From NCBI GenBank assembly GCA_033577755.1, contig JAVQXV010000042.1, forward strand, positions 1 through 20,740: 20,740 nt of DNA, in the 5' to 3' direction. The position numbers and the translations under genes are program-made. The notes beneath the pieces were generated by a model. It was not told where the DNA came from. It did not search any database and worked only from the letters and a program-made list of their open reading frames with translations. The stretch is from JANWXR01 sp033577755. Lineage in GTDB: Bacteria; Chloroflexota; Anaerolineae; Anaerolineales; UBA6663. Numbering within the stretch: position 1 is the stretch's first letter; each line of letters starts with the position of its first letter. This document shows positions 8,258-15,236 of this stretch, in pieces.

Positions 8258-8638
8258 ATGCGATTTGCGTACCGCGCTCGGCCGCATCCGCCTACGCCGG
8301 TCGTTCCCATGAGGCTGGGTTTGCCTGAGCAACCCTTAGCGCTGGGGCCTTTCGACGCCGTGGTAGATACGGGCGCCGATATTTGCCTCGTCCCGATAAC
8401 TCTCCTGAGCGGGCTAGACGTTCCACCCATCGGTTATCGTTATTTGCGCAGCGCCTGGGGGCAGCGGCAGTCCGTCTCGGTCTTTGCTTTAGATATAGGT
8501 ATCGGCACGATCCGCCTTCCTTCGATGGAAGTAGCCGCTTATCCGGTAGGCGAAGAAGTTATCCTTGGCCTCAACGCTCGCAACAGGCTGGTGGTGATTT
8601 TGAACGGCCCAAAGCAAATGCTTGAGTTGGAGACATGA
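8258..8638 (+). CDS. Retropepsin-like (clan AA) aspartic protease domain protein
   Basis: A 126-residue single-domain protein with the retroviral-type aspartic protease signature AVVDTGADICLVP (catalytic Asp about residue 37). The later hydrophobic block EVILGLNARNRLVVILNGP corresponds to the second family motif. Only one DTG is present, so an active enzyme would have to be a homodimer. No signal peptide or membrane helix is seen, so it is probably cytoplasmic. ATG 8258 follows the upstream stop by one base. A GTG at 8249 would overlap that gene by 8 bases and add three residues. Its stop overlaps the next start as ATGA, coupling it to the MoaD-MoaE fusion. Substrate and activity are unknown. 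Confidence 0.82.
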   Translation: MRFAYRARPHPPTPVVPMRLGLPEQPLALGPFDAVVDTGADICLVPITLLSGLDVPPIGYRYLRSAWGQRQSVSVFALDIGIGTIRLPSMEVAAYPVGEEVILGLNARNRLVVILNGPKQMLELET

Positions 8639-9390
8639 AGGTCACCGTCCTCTTCTTCGCTACGCTCAAGGAACGCGCCGGACGTGCTTCGCTCTCGGTA
8701 ATGCTCGACGATGCAGCCACCGTCGGCACACTCAAAGCGCAGCTCGCCGCCGACCTGCCGGCCCTGGCGCCGGCGCTGCCCACCGCCCTCGTCTCCGTCA
8801 ACCGCGAATTCGCCTTCGATAGCAACATTCTCAAAGACGGCGACGAAGTGGCGCTCTTCCCGCCCGTCTCCGGCGGCAGTCTTCAGTCTTCAGTTACCGC
8901 GCCCACTATCTTCAAGATCACCAACGATCCGATTGACCTCGATGCCCTCGTCGCCGCCATCACCCTGCCGACCACCGGCGCGGCCTGCATCTTCACCGGC
9001 ATGGTGCGCGCCATCACCACCCGCAACGACCGCGACCCTATCGGCGCGCACGAGACGACGCGGCTGGAGTACGAAGCGTATATCCCGATGGCGGAAGCAA
9101 AGATGAAGCAGGTGGCGGATGAGATTCGCGCGCGCTGGCCGGCGGTGGAGGGAATCGCCATCGTGCAGCGCATCGGCCCGCTCGATCCCGGCACACCGAC
9201 CGTCCTCATCGCCTGCTCCGCCGCGCACCGCGATACCGGCGTGTTCGAGGCGGCGCGCTACGGCATTGACCGGCTCAAGGAAATCGTGCCGATATGGAAA
9301 AAAGAGATCGGACCGAAGGGCGAGGTGTGGGTGGAGGGCACATATCGGCCGACGGAGAGGGATAGAGTGGGATCGATGGCTGAAGGCTAA
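8635..9390 (+). CDS. moaX: Fused molybdopterin synthase MoaD-MoaE
   Basis: Inserts two sulfurs into cyclic pyranopterin monophosphate to make molybdopterin. Of 251 residues, about 1-81 are the ubiquitin-like sulfur carrier MoaD (MKVTVLFFATLKERAG to VALFPPVSGG). A 10-residue Ser/Thr linker follows, then MoaE from about 92. The MoaE part has TTGAACIFTGMVR, TTRLEYEAYIPMAEAKM, AAHRDTGVFEAARYG and the active-site lysine region VPIWKKEIGPKGEVWVEG. The Gly80-Gly81 pair, normally a free C-terminus activated as thiocarboxylate, is internal. M. tuberculosis MoaX is a known fusion of this kind that is cleaved after its MoaD glycines. Start overlaps the upstream stop (ATGA). The linker is encoded by a short tandem AGTCTTC repeat. 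The threonine synthase gene follows after 5 bases. Confidence 0.93.
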   Translation: MKVTVLFFATLKERAGRASLSVMLDDAATVGTLKAQLAADLPALAPALPTALVSVNREFAFDSNILKDGDEVALFPPVSGGSLQSSVTAPTIFKITNDPIDLDALVAAITLPTTGAACIFTGMVRAITTRNDRDPIGAHETTRLEYEAYIPMAEAKMKQVADEIRARWPAVEGIAIVQRIGPLDPGTPTVLIACSAAHRDTGVFEAARYGIDRLKEIVPIWKKEIGPKGEVWVEGTYRPTERDRVGSMAEG

Positions 9391-9395
9391 AGATT

Positions 9396-10523
9396 GTGAC
9401 CCAGACGCCCTCTCTGCTCTCTAATCTCCACTCTCCCTATAAGTGCTTGAACTGTGGCCGCCTTCAGCCGTTGGCGTTTACGGGCTGGAAGTGCCCGGTG
9501 TGCGGCGGCCTGCTCGGCCTGGCGGATGCGCCTGTGTTTGACCCGGCCCGAGTGGATGCGCGCGCGCCCGGCATATGGCGTTATCGGCACACCTTCCCTT
9601 TGCCGCCGGATTTGGAGCCGCTCTCGCTGGGCGAGGGGGGGACGCCGCTATTGGCCGTAACTTTTCAGCAGCGGAAGGTGTTTTTCAAGCACGAGGGCCA
9701 AAACCCGACCGGTTCATTCAAAGACCGGGGCATGGCGGTGCTCTTCGCCGTGCTCAAGCACGTGGGCGTGCGCGCGGCGTTGGAGGACTCGTCGGGGAAT
9801 GCGGGCGCGGCTTTCGCCGGCTACGCGGCGCGTGCGGGCATCGCGGCGCGGGTGTTCGTCCCGGCCTCGGCCTCCGGCCCGAAACGCCGGCAGATTGAAG
9901 CGTATGGCGCGGAGCTGGTCGCCATCGAGGGCAGCCGCGCGCAAGTGGCCAAGGCGGCACGCGCCGAGGCCGAAGCCGGCGGCGTCTACGGCAGCCATGT
10001 CTTCAACCCGCTTGGGTTGGCCGGCAACGCGACTTGCGCGTTCGAAATCTTTGAGCAACTGGGCCGCGCGCCGGAGGCCGTGCTCCTACCGGTAGGCCAC
10101 GGCACGCTGCTGCTCGGCCTGCACCGGGGCTTCAAAGCCCTATATGTCGCCGGGCGCATCGAACGTCTGCCGAAGCTGATCGGCGTGCAGGCGATGCCGT
10201 GTGCGCCGCTGTGGGCCGTTCACACCTATGGGCGCGAGGGCCTGGGCTGGGTGACGGAAGGCCAGACCGTGGCCGAGGGCATCCGCGTGCTCTACCCGGT
10301 ACGCGGCGACTTTGTGATGTCGGCTGTGAGTGAAAGCGGCGGCGCGCTGTTGGCCGTAGAAGAAGAAACCATCCTGCCCGGACGCGACGCACTGGCCCGG
10401 CTCGGATTCTATGTGGAGCCGACCTGTGGCGTGGTCTGGGCAGCCCTGCCGGAGGTGCTGGCAAACACGTCCGGCGATGTGGTTGTCATTCTGACAGGCA
10501 TAGGCCTGAAGAGTGCAATCTGA
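9396..10523 (+). CDS. thrC: Threonine synthase (PLP-dependent, zinc-ribbon N-terminus)
   Basis: Fold-type II PLP enzyme expected to convert O-phosphohomoserine to threonine. The 375 residues start at GTG 9396, five bases after the MoaD-MoaE fusion. Residues 17-36 hold a four-Cys zinc ribbon (CLNC and CPVC), common in threonine synthases of this subgroup. The PLP lysine is K109 in NPTGSFKDRGM. The phosphate-binding loop is SSGNAGAA, followed by YAARAGIAARVFVPA, and a later PVGHGTLLLG. The loop differs from the more usual GNTSAS, so a related beta-eliminating or replacing enzyme cannot be excluded. The N-terminal codons lie in a pyrimidine-rich stretch, so the exact start is uncertain. fabF follows after 37 bases. 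Confidence 0.82.
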   Translation: MTQTPSLLSNLHSPYKCLNCGRLQPLAFTGWKCPVCGGLLGLADAPVFDPARVDARAPGIWRYRHTFPLPPDLEPLSLGEGGTPLLAVTFQQRKVFFKHEGQNPTGSFKDRGMAVLFAVLKHVGVRAALEDSSGNAGAAFAGYAARAGIAARVFVPASASGPKRRQIEAYGAELVAIEGSRAQVAKAARAEAEAGGVYGSHVFNPLGLAGNATCAFEIFEQLGRAPEAVLLPVGHGTLLLGLHRGFKALYVAGRIERLPKLIGVQAMPCAPLWAVHTYGREGLGWVTEGQTVAEGIRVLYPVRGDFVMSAVSESGGALLAVEEETILPGRDALARLGFYVEPTCGVVWAALPEVLANTSGDVVVILTGIGLKSAI

Positions 10524-10560
10524 ATCATCCAGCATCTTCTCATCGCTTCGAGGAGCAGAT

Positions 10561-11793
10561 ATGACTCGTCGCGTTGTCATTACCGGACTCGGGACCGTGA
10601 ACCCGTGCGGCAACAACGTTGCCCAGACATGGGATAACATCGTTCACGGGCGCACCGGCATTGCACCCATCACCGGATTCGATGCCAGCAACTTTCCGGT
10701 CAAAGTTCTGGGAGAAGTAAAGGGCTTTGACCCGACAACGGTCATGGAACCGAAAGAAGTGCGACGTACCGACCGCTATCAGCACCTGGCCATGGCTGCA
10801 GCGAAGGAAGCGCTGGCCCAATCGGGCCTGCAGATAAACGGCGCAAACGCCGAGCGCGTGGCCGTCATCGTTAGCTCCTGCATCGGCGGTGGCCGGGCCT
10901 TTCAGGAGAATGTGCGGGTGATGGATGCGCACGGCCCGCGCCGCATCAACCCGTTCATGATTCCAATGCTGATGAGTAACGGCGCCGGCGGGCTGATCGC
11001 CATTCACACCGGCGCGCAGGGGCCGAACTTCTCCGTCGCCTCCGCCTGCGCCTCGGGCAACGATAGCCTTGGCCAAGCCTGGTTGCTCATCCGTGCCGGC
11101 ATTGTGGATGCGGCCATCGCCGGCGCCAGCGAGTCCACCACCATCGAGATCGGCGTCGGCGCTTTCGACCGCACCGGCGCCATGTCGCATCGCCTCTCCG
11201 GCACGCCCTCGCCCTTCGACAAGAACCGCGATGGGCTATGCATGGGAGAGGGTGCGGCCATCCTCATCCTGGAGGAGCTGGAGCACGCCAAGGCGCGCGG
11301 TGCAATCATCCTGGCCGAGCTGGCCGGCTATGCAGCCAACGGCGACGCTTACCACATCACTGCGCCGCGCGAAGATGGCGTAGTGGGCGCGAGCGCAATG
11401 CGCAAGGCGCTCGAATCCGCGCAACTTACGCCCGCCGATGTGGACTACATCAACGCCCACGGCACCGGCACCGTGCTCAACGACCAGGCGGAGACGGTGG
11501 CCATCAAGCTCGCCTTCGGCAAGCAGGCGTACAACATCCCCGTCTCGTCCACTAAATCCATGACCGGCCACCTGATGGGCGCGACCGGCGCGCTGGAAGC
11601 GGTGTTCTGCGTTAAGGCCATCGAGACCGGCCTGATCCCGCCGACCATCAACTATCAGACGCCCGACCCGGCCTGTGACCTCGACTATGTGCCCAACGTC
11701 GCGCGCGAGGCGCGGGTCAACGTCTGCATGAGCAATGCTTTCGGCTTTGGAGGCCACAACTCTGTGCTTGTGTTCAAACGCTTCTCGGGTTGA
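10561..11793 (+). CDS. fabF: Beta-ketoacyl-ACP synthase II
   Basis: Condenses malonyl-ACP with acyl-ACP in fatty-acid elongation. ATG 10561 is preceded by GAGGAG (10550-10555) and gives 410 residues. Starting at 10513 would add 16 unsupported residues. The thiolase-fold catalytic set is complete: Cys163 in VASACASGNDS, His300 in INAHGTGT, Lys332 and His337 in STKSMTGHLMGATGA. This matches the Cys-His-Lys-His arrangement of E. coli FabF to within a few residues. The glycine-rich C-terminal NAFGFGGHNSVLVF is present. The nucleophile-flanking sequence (CASGND for the common CASGTH) is slightly unusual. No acpP or other fab genes adjoin it. rnc follows after 94 bases, although acpP-fabF-rnc is a familiar order elsewhere. 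Confidence 0.95.
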   Translation: MTRRVVITGLGTVNPCGNNVAQTWDNIVHGRTGIAPITGFDASNFPVKVLGEVKGFDPTTVMEPKEVRRTDRYQHLAMAAAKEALAQSGLQINGANAERVAVIVSSCIGGGRAFQENVRVMDAHGPRRINPFMIPMLMSNGAGGLIAIHTGAQGPNFSVASACASGNDSLGQAWLLIRAGIVDAAIAGASESTTIEIGVGAFDRTGAMSHRLSGTPSPFDKNRDGLCMGEGAAILILEELEHAKARGAIILAELAGYAANGDAYHITAPREDGVVGASAMRKALESAQLTPADVDYINAHGTGTVLNDQAETVAIKLAFGKQAYNIPVSSTKSMTGHLMGATGALEAVFCVKAIETGLIPPTINYQTPDPACDLDYVPNVAREARVNVCMSNAFGFGGHNSVLVFKRFSG

Positions 11794-11887
11794 GGAGGGC
11801 GTGGAAGGCGGAATGAAGCCCAGATAGAGCGAATGGCTCATCTCCCACTTCGCTCCCCCCTCCACTCTCTCCTCGCTTCTGGCCTGC

Positions 11888-12550
11888 ATGCCTTTGCCAC
11901 AATTCAAAAATCCGGCGGCGCTCAACCGTGCGCTGATTCATCGCTCCTATCTGAACGAAAATGACGATGCCTATGAAGACAATGAGCGGCTGGAGTTTCT
12001 CGGCGACGCCGTGCTAGACCTGGTCGCTGCCGAGATGCTGTACCGGTGCCTGCCCGAAATGCAGGAAGGCCGCCTAACGCGGTTGCGTGCCTCGCTGGTC
12101 AGCACCGAGCGACTGGCCATGTTGGCGCAGGCGCTTGGCCTCGGCCCACTCATTCGCATGGGCAAAGGTGAGGAGGCCAGCGGCGGGCGCACGCGCCCCT
12201 CGATGTTGAGCGATACGTTCGAGGCCGTCATCGGCGCGTACTACCTTGACTCCGGCCTGCAGGCCGTGCGCGAGTTTGTCGAACCGCTGTTCGCGCCCCT
12301 GCTAGAGCAGGTGATCCGCGACGACGCTGACGTGGACAACAAGAGCTTGTTGCAGGAGTGGGCGCAGGCCGAACGCCGCCAGATGCCGCGCTACCAGGTG
12401 GTCGCCGAGAGCGGCCCCGACCACGAACGCACTTTCATCGTTCAGGTGAGCCTAGGCGATGAGGTGGTGGGGCAGGGCGAGGGCCGCAGCAAACGTGCCG
12501 CCGAGCAGGCTGCCGCCGCCGATGCGCGTCGCCGGCTGGGCCTGACATGA
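11888..12550 (+). CDS. rnc: Ribonuclease III
   Basis: Double-strand-specific endonuclease for rRNA and mRNA processing. The 220 residues comprise the catalytic domain with signature NERLEFLGDAVLD (acidic E36 and D40) and MLSDTFEAVIGA (D109 and E112), so all four metal-binding acids are present. A C-terminal dsRNA-binding domain spans about 147-218 (DNKSLLQEWAQ to SKRAAEQAAAADARRRL). The length is typical. No Shine-Dalgarno precedes ATG 11888. The stop overlaps the next start as ATGA, so the reductase gene is translationally coupled to it. Confidence 0.96.
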   Translation: MPLPQFKNPAALNRALIHRSYLNENDDAYEDNERLEFLGDAVLDLVAAEMLYRCLPEMQEGRLTRLRASLVSTERLAMLAQALGLGPLIRMGKGEEASGGRTRPSMLSDTFEAVIGAYYLDSGLQAVREFVEPLFAPLLEQVIRDDADVDNKSLLQEWAQAERRQMPRYQVVAESGPDHERTFIVQVSLGDEVVGQGEGRSKRAAEQAAAADARRRLGLT

Positions 12551-13407
12551 AGCGCCTGCTCATCACCGGCGGCTCCGGTTACCTCGGCGCGCACCTGCTC
12601 GCTGCTGCCGAGGATTGGGAGGTCGTCGCAACCTACCACACGCGCCCTATCACTCCGGCGCGCGGCACAGCCCGGCCACTGGATTTGCGCGACGAGGCGG
12701 CCACGCGCGCGGTCATCGGAGAGCTGCGGCCCAACGCCATCATCCACACCGCCTGTTCCAACCGTGACGCCGAACACATCCGCGCCATCGTGCCGGCTGC
12801 TCGCCATCTGGCGCAGGCCGCGCAAGAGTGCGGTGCCCGGCTGGTGCACGTCTCCACCGACATGGTCTTTGACGGCGAGCGTGCGCCCTATGCCGACGAC
12901 GCAACGCCGGCCCCGCTCGGCGAATACGCGCGCGCCAAGGCCGAAGCCGAGGCCCTCATCGCTGCACTATGCCCTGGCGCCGTCATCGCCCGTCCTTCGT
13001 TGATTTGGGGCCTCGACCCGCTCGATCATCAAACGCGCTGGCTGGTAGAAGGTGCACGGAACGGCCGGCGCGTCACGCTCTTCACCGACGAGCTGCGCTG
13101 CCCGACGTATGTTCACGACCTGGTGGCTGCGCTGCTGGAACTGGCCGCGCAGCCGCAGATTACGGGCGTGCTGAACCTGACCGGCCCGCAGGCGCTCAGC
13201 CGCTGGGACTTCGGCCTTAAGCTGTTGGCGGCGCTCGGCATCGCGCCCGGCCCAAATATCGTTCCGCTCACCGTCCACGAGTCCGGTTTGAAGCGCCCGC
13301 GCAACCTTACGCTGTTGACCTCGCGCGCTCAACGCGAGCTCCGTACTCGATTGCGTTCGGTGGATGATGTGCTGGGATACGGAAGAACACGGGCAAACAC
13401 GGCTTGA
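12547..13407 (+). CDS. RmlD-like NAD(P)-dependent sugar-nucleotide reductase
   Basis: Extended short-chain dehydrogenase of 286 residues. The dinucleotide-binding TGGSGYLG lies at 7-14, the active-site STD at 103-105 and the YxxxK pair at Y127-K131 (YARAK). The FDG and PYxxxD pattern after STD, and the overall length, are those of dTDP-4-dehydrorhamnose reductase (RmlD) and its relatives. No rmlA/B/C genes are adjacent, so the real substrate is open. It overlaps rnc by four bases. The last ten codons (GYGRTRANTA) fall in an inverted repeat that spans the stop, suggesting that the C-terminus was extended by, or ends in, repeat sequence. Confidence 0.8.
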   Translation: MKRLLITGGSGYLGAHLLAAAEDWEVVATYHTRPITPARGTARPLDLRDEAATRAVIGELRPNAIIHTACSNRDAEHIRAIVPAARHLAQAAQECGARLVHVSTDMVFDGERAPYADDATPAPLGEYARAKAEAEALIAALCPGAVIARPSLIWGLDPLDHQTRWLVEGARNGRRVTLFTDELRCPTYVHDLVAALLELAAQPQITGVLNLTGPQALSRWDFGLKLLAALGIAPGPNIVPLTVHESGLKRPRNLTLLTSRAQRELRTRLRSVDDVLGYGRTRANTA

Positions 13408-13428
13408 GCCATGCCGTGTGAGTCCGTG
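13388..13428. repeat. Stem-loop spanning the RmlD-like gene stop codon
   Basis: CACGG (13388-13392) pairs with CCGTG (13424-13428) and ACACGGC (13397-13403) with GCCGTGT (13413-13419). A symmetric 4/4 internal loop lies between the two helices and a 9-base apical loop holds the TGA stop. There is no T tract. It could be an attenuator before the methyltransferase gene or a dispersed repeat; the sequence alone does not decide. Confidence 0.55.
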
Positions 13429-13445
13429 GCGAAGGTCGAAACAGG

Positions 13446-14591
13446 ATGGAGTTGTTCGCCGCCTGTGCGCCGGGGCTGGAGTCGTATCTCGAACATGAGC
13501 TGCGCGCGCTGAACGTCGCCGGTCTGAGAACTATGCCGGGCGGCGTGGAGTTCCACGGCGGCCTGCCTGAGCTGTACCGTGCCAACCTACACCTGCGCAC
13601 GGCCAGCCGCGTGCTGGTGCGACTGGGGCGCTTCTATGCCTCCGAGTTCTGGCAGCTGCACAAACGCGCCGCGCGTCTGCCGTGGGAGCAATACCTGCGG
13701 CCTGGCCGGCCGATCGCGCTGCGCGCCACCTGCCACAAATCGAAGCTCTATCACTCTGATGGCGTTGCCGAGCGCGTTGCGAAGGCCATTGGTGAACGAT
13801 TAGGGCAACCGGTTGAACTACAGCCGTCCGCAACCGAAGAGGACGATGAGTCTTCGGCCACTGCGCCGGCGGCTCAACTGATTGTGATTCGCCTGGTTCA
13901 TGATGTGTGCACAATCAGCCTGGACTCTTCCGGCGAGCTGCTGCACCGGCGCGGTTACCGGTTAGCGACGGCCAAGGCGCCGCTGCGCGAGACGCTGGCT
14001 GCCGGCGTGTTGCTGGCGTCCGGCTGGACGCCCGACCGGCCGTTACTCGACCCGTTTTGCGGTTCCGGCACACTGCCGATTGAAGCGGCGCTGCTGGCGC
14101 TGGCCATCGCGCCCGGCTACGCGCGCGACTTCGCCTTCCGCTACTGGCCGGGCTACGATGCCGCGCTGTTCGACTCTCTGCGTGCACAATCTCACGCTCC
14201 TGCCCCTGTAGCTTTGCGAATCAGCGGCTCAGACCGGGACGCCGGCGCGATTGAAGCAGCGCGCGCCAACGCGGAACGGGCCGGCGTCGCCGCTTCGGTC
14301 GAGTTCGTTCAGCGCTCGGTCTCGGCCATCACGCCGCCCGCCGATTCGGGCTGGGTCGTGACCAATCCACCCTACGGCCTGCGCGTCAGCCAGAACCGTG
14401 ACCTGCGCGACCTGTACGCCGCTTTTGGCAAGGTGTTACGGGAGCGCTTTCGCGGCTGGCAGGTAGCCTTTCTCTGCCCGGACGCAGCGCTGGCACGCCA
14501 CACCGGACTGGCATTCTCCGGCCCGCCGCTCTCGTTCGTCCATGGCGGACTGACGGTGAAGCTGTGGCGAGGCCGCGTTCCGGCGATATAA
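13446..14591 (+). CDS. THUMP-domain RNA methyltransferase (RlmL/Trm14-like)
   Basis: Likely an S-adenosylmethionine-dependent N2-guanine RNA methyltransferase; 381 residues. The N-terminus (MELFAACAPGLESYLEHEL) and about 45-160 form the ferredoxin-like/THUMP RNA-binding part. The Rossmann methyltransferase domain has DPFCGSGTLPIEAALLA (202-218), GSDRD (261-265) and the catalytic TNPPYGLR (306-313). This matches the RlmL half of E. coli RlmKL and stand-alone homologues in other phyla. The RlmK half is absent. An acidic, Ala/Ser-rich insertion (about 131-143) sits inside the THUMP region. A GAAGG at 13431-13435 may serve as ribosome-binding site. The exact target nucleotide (23S rRNA or tRNA) cannot be read from sequence. 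Confidence 0.87.
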   Translation: MELFAACAPGLESYLEHELRALNVAGLRTMPGGVEFHGGLPELYRANLHLRTASRVLVRLGRFYASEFWQLHKRAARLPWEQYLRPGRPIALRATCHKSKLYHSDGVAERVAKAIGERLGQPVELQPSATEEDDESSATAPAAQLIVIRLVHDVCTISLDSSGELLHRRGYRLATAKAPLRETLAAGVLLASGWTPDRPLLDPFCGSGTLPIEAALLALAIAPGYARDFAFRYWPGYDAALFDSLRAQSHAPAPVALRISGSDRDAGAIEAARANAERAGVAASVEFVQRSVSAITPPADSGWVVTNPPYGLRVSQNRDLRDLYAAFGKVLRERFRGWQVAFLCPDAALARHTGLAFSGPPLSFVHGGLTVKLWRGRVPAI

Positions 14592-14628
14592 AATTGGCGT
14601 CATTCAACCTACTGAGGAGAAAACCACA

Positions 14629-15003
14629 ATGCCAAAACTGACCGTCAACGACCGAACCGTCGAAGTTGAGGCCGGGACGCGCCTGGTGTTGGCGATTAAG
14701 AACGCCGGCGTGAACATCGGCCACCGCTGTGGCGGCAACGCCAAGTGCACCACCTGCCGCGTGGAGTTCATTTCGGGTGAGCCGGAGACAATGACTAAGG
14801 CCGAACACTTCCGGCTGAACGATCGCGGCCTGTTCGGGCAGGTGCGGCTCTCCTGTCAAATCGTCTGTGACCGCGATATGAGCGTGCGCCCTTTGATGAC
14901 TGCCGAGAACATGCCCCAATGGAACGGCGATACCGGCCCGGCGCCCGCTCCTACCGTCACGCCTGAAGCTGAGTGGTTTCCGATTGAGTCATTGGCTCAT
15001 TGA
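14629..15003 (+). CDS. 2Fe-2S ferredoxin
   Basis: Small electron carrier of 124 residues. The plant/adrenodoxin-type cluster is coordinated by C34, C40, C43 and C76 (C-x5-C-x2-C-x32-C), in RCGGNAKCTTC and RLSCQI; C80 is an extra Cys. The N-terminal beta-grasp strand LTVNDRTVEVEAGTRLV is typical. After about residue 90 comes a Pro/Ala/Thr-rich tail not found in minimal ferredoxins. The last codons run into an intergenic repeat of TCATTGAG-like words, so the tail may vary between relatives. A good GAGGAG (14614-14619) lies nine bases before ATG. A weak TATAAA at 14587-14592 overlaps the upstream stop. No partner oxidoreductase is next to it. Confidence 0.93.
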   Translation: MPKLTVNDRTVEVEAGTRLVLAIKNAGVNIGHRCGGNAKCTTCRVEFISGEPETMTKAEHFRLNDRGLFGQVRLSCQIVCDRDMSVRPLMTAENMPQWNGDTGPAPAPTVTPEAEWFPIESLAH

Positions 15004-15074
15004 GACATTGGGTTATTAGCCCACTGAGTCATTGAGTTCAGTGTCTTCAGCGCCTCAGTGACCTAGGCGTTGCT

Positions 15075-15236
15075 AACAATGCGATCGCTGAGGGCGCCAA
15101 GATTACGTGGGCGTTCCATTCAGCGTCTTCAGTGCCCTCAGCGCCTCAGCGATCCAACAATGCGAGTGCTGAGGATGCTGAGACCACGCGCGCGCTCCAT
15201 TCAGCGTCTTCAGCGCCCTCAGCGCCTCAGCGATGC
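15075..15236. repeat. Tandem repeat, two 81-bp units, with partial third copy at 15037-15061
   Basis: The word AACAATGCG recurs at 15075-15083 and 15156-15164, and ATTCAGCGTCTTCAG at 15118 and 15199, both exactly 81 bases apart. The 36-base block 15118-15153 is repeated at 15199-15234 with one difference. A shorter related block sits at 15037-15061. Each unit contains CTCAG/CTGAG arms: 15083-15093 pairs with 15144-15154 over 11 bp, and 15086-15095 alternatively pairs with 15134-15143. The array fills the gap between the convergent ferredoxin and M23 genes and reaches the M23 stop codon. It may act as a bidirectional terminator. Confidence 0.85.

Noticed and set aside
7828..8430. 200-codon minus-strand open frame over the RHH/retropepsin pair
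   Set aside because: No motif and no ribosome-binding site; the plus-strand genes carry clear signatures and coupled starts.
11794..11887. Terminator between fabF and rnc (GAGCGAA 11827-11833 with TTCGCTC 11849-11855)
   Set aside because: Only a 7-bp stem with a 15-base loop and no T tract; too weak to call.
15037..15236. CRISPR array
   Set aside because: The units are contiguous 81-bp tandem copies; the parts between identical blocks are themselves similar, not unique spacers, and no cas gene is nearby.
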